Shown one piece after another: positions 60,695 through 64,000 of a stretch of 64,000 bases of DNA. The position numbers and the translations under genes are program-made. The stretch is from positions 24,455,097-24,519,096 of the forward strand of contig CM070581.1 of NCBI GenBank assembly GCA_036346355.1, written 5' to 3'. Source of the stretch: Rhipidocladum racemiflorum (taxonomy: Eukaryota; Streptophyta; Magnoliopsida; Poales; Poaceae). Numbering within the stretch: the first letter of the stretch is position 1; every line of letters starts with the position of its first letter. The notes beneath the pieces were generated by a model. It saw only the letters and a list, made by a program, of their open reading frames with translations, did no database searches and was not told the DNA's origin.

Positions 60695-61020
60695 GCGTTA
60701 ACGATGAAGCGTTAACGGCGAAACGTTAACGACGGAGCGTTAACGGTGAAGTGTTAACAGCGGAGCGTTAACGGTGAAACGTTAACGACGGAACGTTAAC
60801 TACGGAGCGTTAACGGTGGAACGTTAACGACGGAACGTTAACGACGGAGCGTGAACGGTGGAACGTTAACGGCAAAACGTTAACGGAGGAACGTTAACGA
60901 CGAAACGTTAAGGGAGGAACGTTAACGGGAAAAACGTTAACGGAGGAACGTTAACGACGGAGCGTTAACGACGAAACGTTAACGTCGGGAAAACGTTAAC
61001 GGAGGAACGTTAACGACGAC
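60695..61020. repeat. 14-bp minisatellite, core CGTTAACG (5' LTR)
   Basis: About 23 units of the same 14-base repeat. In element direction it begins about 300 bases after the TATA-like box, so it would be in the transcribed leader. Confidence 0.9.
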
Positions 61021-61315
61021 GGTCAAACAATGATAGGAGACTTCATGAAGCGAAGTAGCGACCGTCGGTACAATGACATGGACGCGACAAAACGCTACCA
61101 AGGACGGCTAACCGGTGTGCGAACCGGCGGCACGGGCTAGGTTGAAAAACGACGGGTTTAGGCCGGAATCGGCTCCGACGGCAAACGGAGACCAAAAGAA
61201 CCTTAATGATGGACCAAAACAGTACAATATGATCCACCGGACGCGACAACACGGCCGGAGCGAACCAAAATAGCCGGCGTCAAAAGGCGACGCGCGGCGA
61301 CGGCAAACAGTGGCC

Positions 61316-61330
61316 TAAATATATAAAAAA
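61316..61330 (-). promoter_or_regulatory. TATA-like box in the gag-only 5' LTR
   Basis: The minus strand reads TATATATTTA. It is about 1.4 kb into the LTR from its element-direction start (62742). It is the best candidate promoter for the gag-only RNA, but no start site can be proved. Confidence 0.5.
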
Positions 61331-62742
61331 AATTCCGGAGGATGGGATGGCAAAGGGAGAATGTCTACTGCGTAGAACGCGGCGAGACGAGCTCAACGGT
61401 ATAGGCGGATTTTGCGGCGCCCTTCCGGATTAATCACAAACTGGCGATTAACGGGTTTCGGATCAAAACTTTGGACGGCCATAACTTCTAGAATAATGAT
61501 CGGAACTTAACGAAATTTGACCGAGAGCTAGATGGGACCAAGAGGCACACCGTGACGCAGGTGGCTCGAAGAAATACCTTCTGGAACAGCGGAGAACGCG
61601 CGAGGAAGTTTGCTGCTGTCTGGAACGCAGTCTGAACGGAGAATTTATTTTTCTGCGCCAAATCCAGAGGGCAAAACCTTGGGGAAAGATGTGCATCCTG
61701 TAGAGGACATCCCCAGGAGTCTACACAAAAAATTTCACCGTCAAACTCGAAAAATTGAGGGAGTTATGGCCTCGGCAAGATTCGAGATTGACGGATCTCG
61801 AAAAGAGTCGACGAGCTGCCCGGTACACGGCTCCAAAGTTCGGCCGGCGTTGGGCGACGTTCGGGCGACATTGGATGGATCTCGGAGTTTTGGAGATGAT
61901 CCGGAGGTTGAAGATCCGTGGGAGAGATCATGGGAGGTCTACATGAGGTTAGGATGGCGGCTAGGTCAAGAAAAATCAAGTTTGGACGCGTTTGGAGCAA
62001 AAACGGGTCTTGTAGGCATTTTATCGAGCAGTTTCCGTGCATGAATCGGATCCGGGCGACGTGGGCCAATGGGGGCACGACACGTGTCCGTGGGGGGGGG
62101 CGCTGTGGGCTGGCACGCACGGCTGGGCCGTGGGCTGGCGCGTGGCCATGAGAGAGAGGCGAGGTGGGCGGCTGGCGTTAGCCCATGCGGTAGCGGGAGG
62201 GAGCGGGTGAGGTGGGCCGTGCGCGTGGGAGGCGGCCCGGTTGGCGGCGTGGGCTGGTGGGAGGAGAGAGAGGGATGAGGCCCAAATCAATTTTCGAAAT
62301 TTTGCAGCATTTTTCCAATAAAAACAATTCCAATAAATTAAAATAAATCAATAGTGGCAATAAAAATACCAGAAAAATTCTAGAAAATATTTTGAGACAT
62401 TTTGAACTCAAATAAAATATTTTCAGCAAAAATTTATATAAACTTTTCCAAATAATTAATTAATTTCAATAAAAGGGCTTAATACAAAATGATTCCGATT
62501 AAATCCAATAAATAGCAAACGAGCTCCGAAAAATCTCAAAATTTACAGGAAAACTCCTTGAAGCACAAGGAATCCAAATAAAATAAAATAAATTTTATTT
62601 GAGGTTTAGAATAATCAAATTAAATTGTTTTAGCTTTTAGAAAATTCAAATCAAGCTTTATAAATGCGAGAAAATCAACGAAAATTTTGGGGAAGCTAAA
62701 CTAAACCAAAATTTTTGAATACCCAAATTTTGGGATGTTACA

Positions 62743-62747
62743 AATCG
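62743..62747. repeat. TSD AATCG, right copy
   Basis: Matches 50970-50974. Confidence 0.92.
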
Positions 62748-63703
62748 GAGAAAAGAATTTTTTGCGCAAAACTGTGAGGCAAGATATGCATCATGTAGAG
62801 GACATCCCCAGGAGTCTACACAAAAAATTTCAGCACCTAACTCCAAAAATTGAGGGAGATACGGCCTCGGCAAGATTCGAGATTGAAACGGCCGTAACTT
62901 TTGATTCCCTAGGCCAAATTGGACGAAATTTGAAAGGCAAACAGATGGTACCTAGGAGCATACCATAGAGAAGACGGATATCGAAAATAGTTGACGAGCT
63001 GCCCAGGACATGGATCCAAAGTTCAGCCATCGTCGGACAACATCCGGGCTTCTCACGGCGGTTTTGGAATTTTAGAAAATTGATTTGAGGTCTAGGGGAC
63101 GTGTGGGAGGTCTACAAAGATTAGGGGTGGCGGCTAGGTCAAGAAAAAAAAAATTGGACGCGTTTGGAGCAAAAACGGGCCTTGTAAGCATTTTACCGAG
63201 CAGTTGGCGTGCACCAGCCGGACTCTTGACACGTGGCGCGCTGTGGTGATGACACGTGGCATTTTCGAATAAAAACGATTCCAAAAATTCAAATAAATCA
63301 TTTGAGGCAATAAAATACCCGAAAAATTCTAGAAAAATTCTAGAAAATATTTTGAGATATTTTGAACTCAAATAAAATATTTGCAACAAAACTTTATATA
63401 AACTTTTCCAAATAATTAATTAATTTCAATAAACGGGCTTAATACAAATCGATCCCGAATAAATCCAATAAATAGCAAACGAGCTCCGAAAAATCTCAAA
63501 AATTACAGAAGAATTTCTTGAAGCATAAGGAATCCAAATAAAATTAAATTTATTTTATTTGAGGTTTATAATAATCAAATTAAATTGTTTTAGCTTTTAG
63601 AAAATTCAAATCAAGCTTTATAAACGCGAGAAAATCAACGAAAATTTTTGGGAAGCTAAACTAAACCAAATTTTTTTGAAAACCCAAATTTTGGGATGTT
63701 ACA

Positions 63704-63708
63704 ACAAT
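63704..63708. repeat. TSD ACAAT, right copy (solo LTR)
   Basis: Matches 47665-47669. Confidence 0.9.
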
Positions 63709-64000
63709 TTTTTGATCATCTTTAGCATTGCCAGGAATGATGATCATCTTGGCCGATTGCTTCTTTACCATTGCAAATACCTCGCCTATGTGCTGCTTCT
63801 GATCCGCCAGTGAGGAAGCCGATTCAGTAACTCGCACTTTGCACTCGGCGAGCTGGTCGTTGACTACGGCCAATTTCTCCTCAAGCGATTTCTTGGCCGA
63901 TTCAAGGTCTTGAACTTGGGCCCTGGCCTACTTAAAACCAGAGGAATCTTGGTCGAACCGTTGCTTCTTTTGCTTCGCCTTAGCCACCAGCTCGTCTAGG
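63709..64000 (-). pseudogene. Tat2 opposite-strand gene, coiled-coil part (runs off the window)
   Basis: The minus-strand frame from the window end reads LDELVAKAKQKKQRFDQD, then LESAKKSLEEKLAVVNDQLA and SASSLADQKQHIGEVFAMVK. It has the heptad-like spacing and E/K/A/L content of a coiled coil. One TAG at 63928-63930 stands where a Gln codon (CAG) would fit. The frame joins 47595-47669 exactly once the solo LTR is removed. The role is unknown; it is the positional counterpart of the coiled-coil gene of Tat1 (21387-23869). Confidence 0.72.

Larger units (their letters stand above)
50975..62742 (-). mobile_element. Gag-only non-autonomous LTR retrotransposon (TR-GAG type), minus orientation
   Basis: LTRs 58352-62742 (5') and 50975-55595 (3') flank an internal region of only 2756 bp that holds an initiator-Met primer site, one gag and a polypurine tract, with no protease, RT, RNase H or integrase. 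This is the layout of terminal-repeat retrotransposons with gag (TR-GAG). LTR ends, the last 150 bases of the LTR, the primer site and the polypurine tract match the chromovirus at 1048-21381, the likely type of helper. TSD AATCG is perfect. Confidence 0.92.
58352..62742 (-). repeat. 5' LTR of the gag-only element
   Basis: It is 4391 bp, TGTCGGGACCC to GGGATGTTACA. It is near-identical to the 3' LTR apart from indels and CAG/CTG-centred differences. A GC-rich block at 62050-62280 and AT-rich outer 460 bases match the other copies. Confidence 0.93.
47670..63703 (-). mobile_element. Solo LTR of the gag-only family, split by a nested element
   Basis: LTR sequence runs 47670-50974 and resumes at 62748-63703, about 4.26 kb in all, with TSD ACAAT on its outer ends. 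No internal region belongs to it, so the original element was reduced to one LTR by recombination. The full copy 50975-62742 inserted later (TSD AATCG). Its divergence from the nested LTRs is visibly higher than the divergence between those two. Confidence 0.9.
35980..64000 (+). mobile_element. Second Tat-lineage element (Tat2), plus orientation, 5'-incomplete, twice interrupted
   Basis: Its own sequence is 35980-38955, 47340-47669 and 63709-64000. Removing the insertions restores a pol tail in one frame across 38955/47340 and an opposite-strand frame across 47669/63709. It has a plus-strand pol with two RNase H domains and a convergent minus-strand gene, as in Tat1. No 5' LTR, primer site, gag or protease was found on the left. 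The right end lies outside the window. Confidence 0.85.

Overview
This 64 kb window looks like plant heterochromatin, most likely from a grass (Poaceae). The reasons are Tat-lineage Ty3/gypsy elements with an opposite-strand extra gene, a CACTA transposase of TNP2 type, and chromoviruses with LTRs longer than 3 kb. No host gene, rRNA, tRNA or CRISPR array could be supported. Nearly every base belongs to a transposable element, and the elements are nested inside one another. Five-base target-site duplications (TSDs), read directly from the sequence, fix most insertion points.

Layout. (A) 1-31975: a minus-orientation Tat-lineage element (Tat1). Its 3' LTR is cut by the window start (1-151) and its 5' LTR is 31353-31975. 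gag and pol lie on the minus strand (31348 down to 25540). A spliced opposite-strand gene lies on the plus strand (568-23869), with a possible second plus-strand unit at 24479-24959. (B) 1048-21381: a chromodomain-bearing chromovirus (Tekay/Del-like) inserted into the Tat1 opposite-strand gene, TSD GTGCC. It is a tandem of three LTRs and two internal regions. (C) 31976-34624: the broken 3' part of a CACTA transposase gene into which Tat1 inserted, followed by subterminal-type hairpins. (D) 34650-35980: low-complexity and unassigned sequence. (E) 35980-64000: a second, older, plus-orientation Tat-lineage element (Tat2), 5'-incomplete. Its pol is interrupted by a gag-less, pol-less LTR element (38956-47334, TSD CATAC). 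Its opposite-strand gene is interrupted by a solo LTR (47670-63703, TSD ACAAT), which itself holds a complete minus-orientation gag-only element (50975-62742, TSD AATCG).

How the parts relate. The gag-only element shares its tRNA-iMet primer site, polypurine tract, LTR ends and long LTR stretches with the chromovirus at 1048-21381, so the two look like a non-autonomous and an autonomous member of one lineage. Both Tat elements carry a convergent opposite-strand gene downstream of pol, with coiled-coil coding capacity.

State of the genes. All coding regions are broken as read. Two damage styles occur. Tat2 shows stop codons of the kind expected from C-to-T decay. The chromovirus, the gag-only element and their LTRs instead differ mainly at CAG/CTG trinucleotides, by indels and substitutions. 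That pattern suggests dense CHG methylation, either as a mutational cause or as a long-read base-calling artefact, so some pseudogene calls here may be technical.
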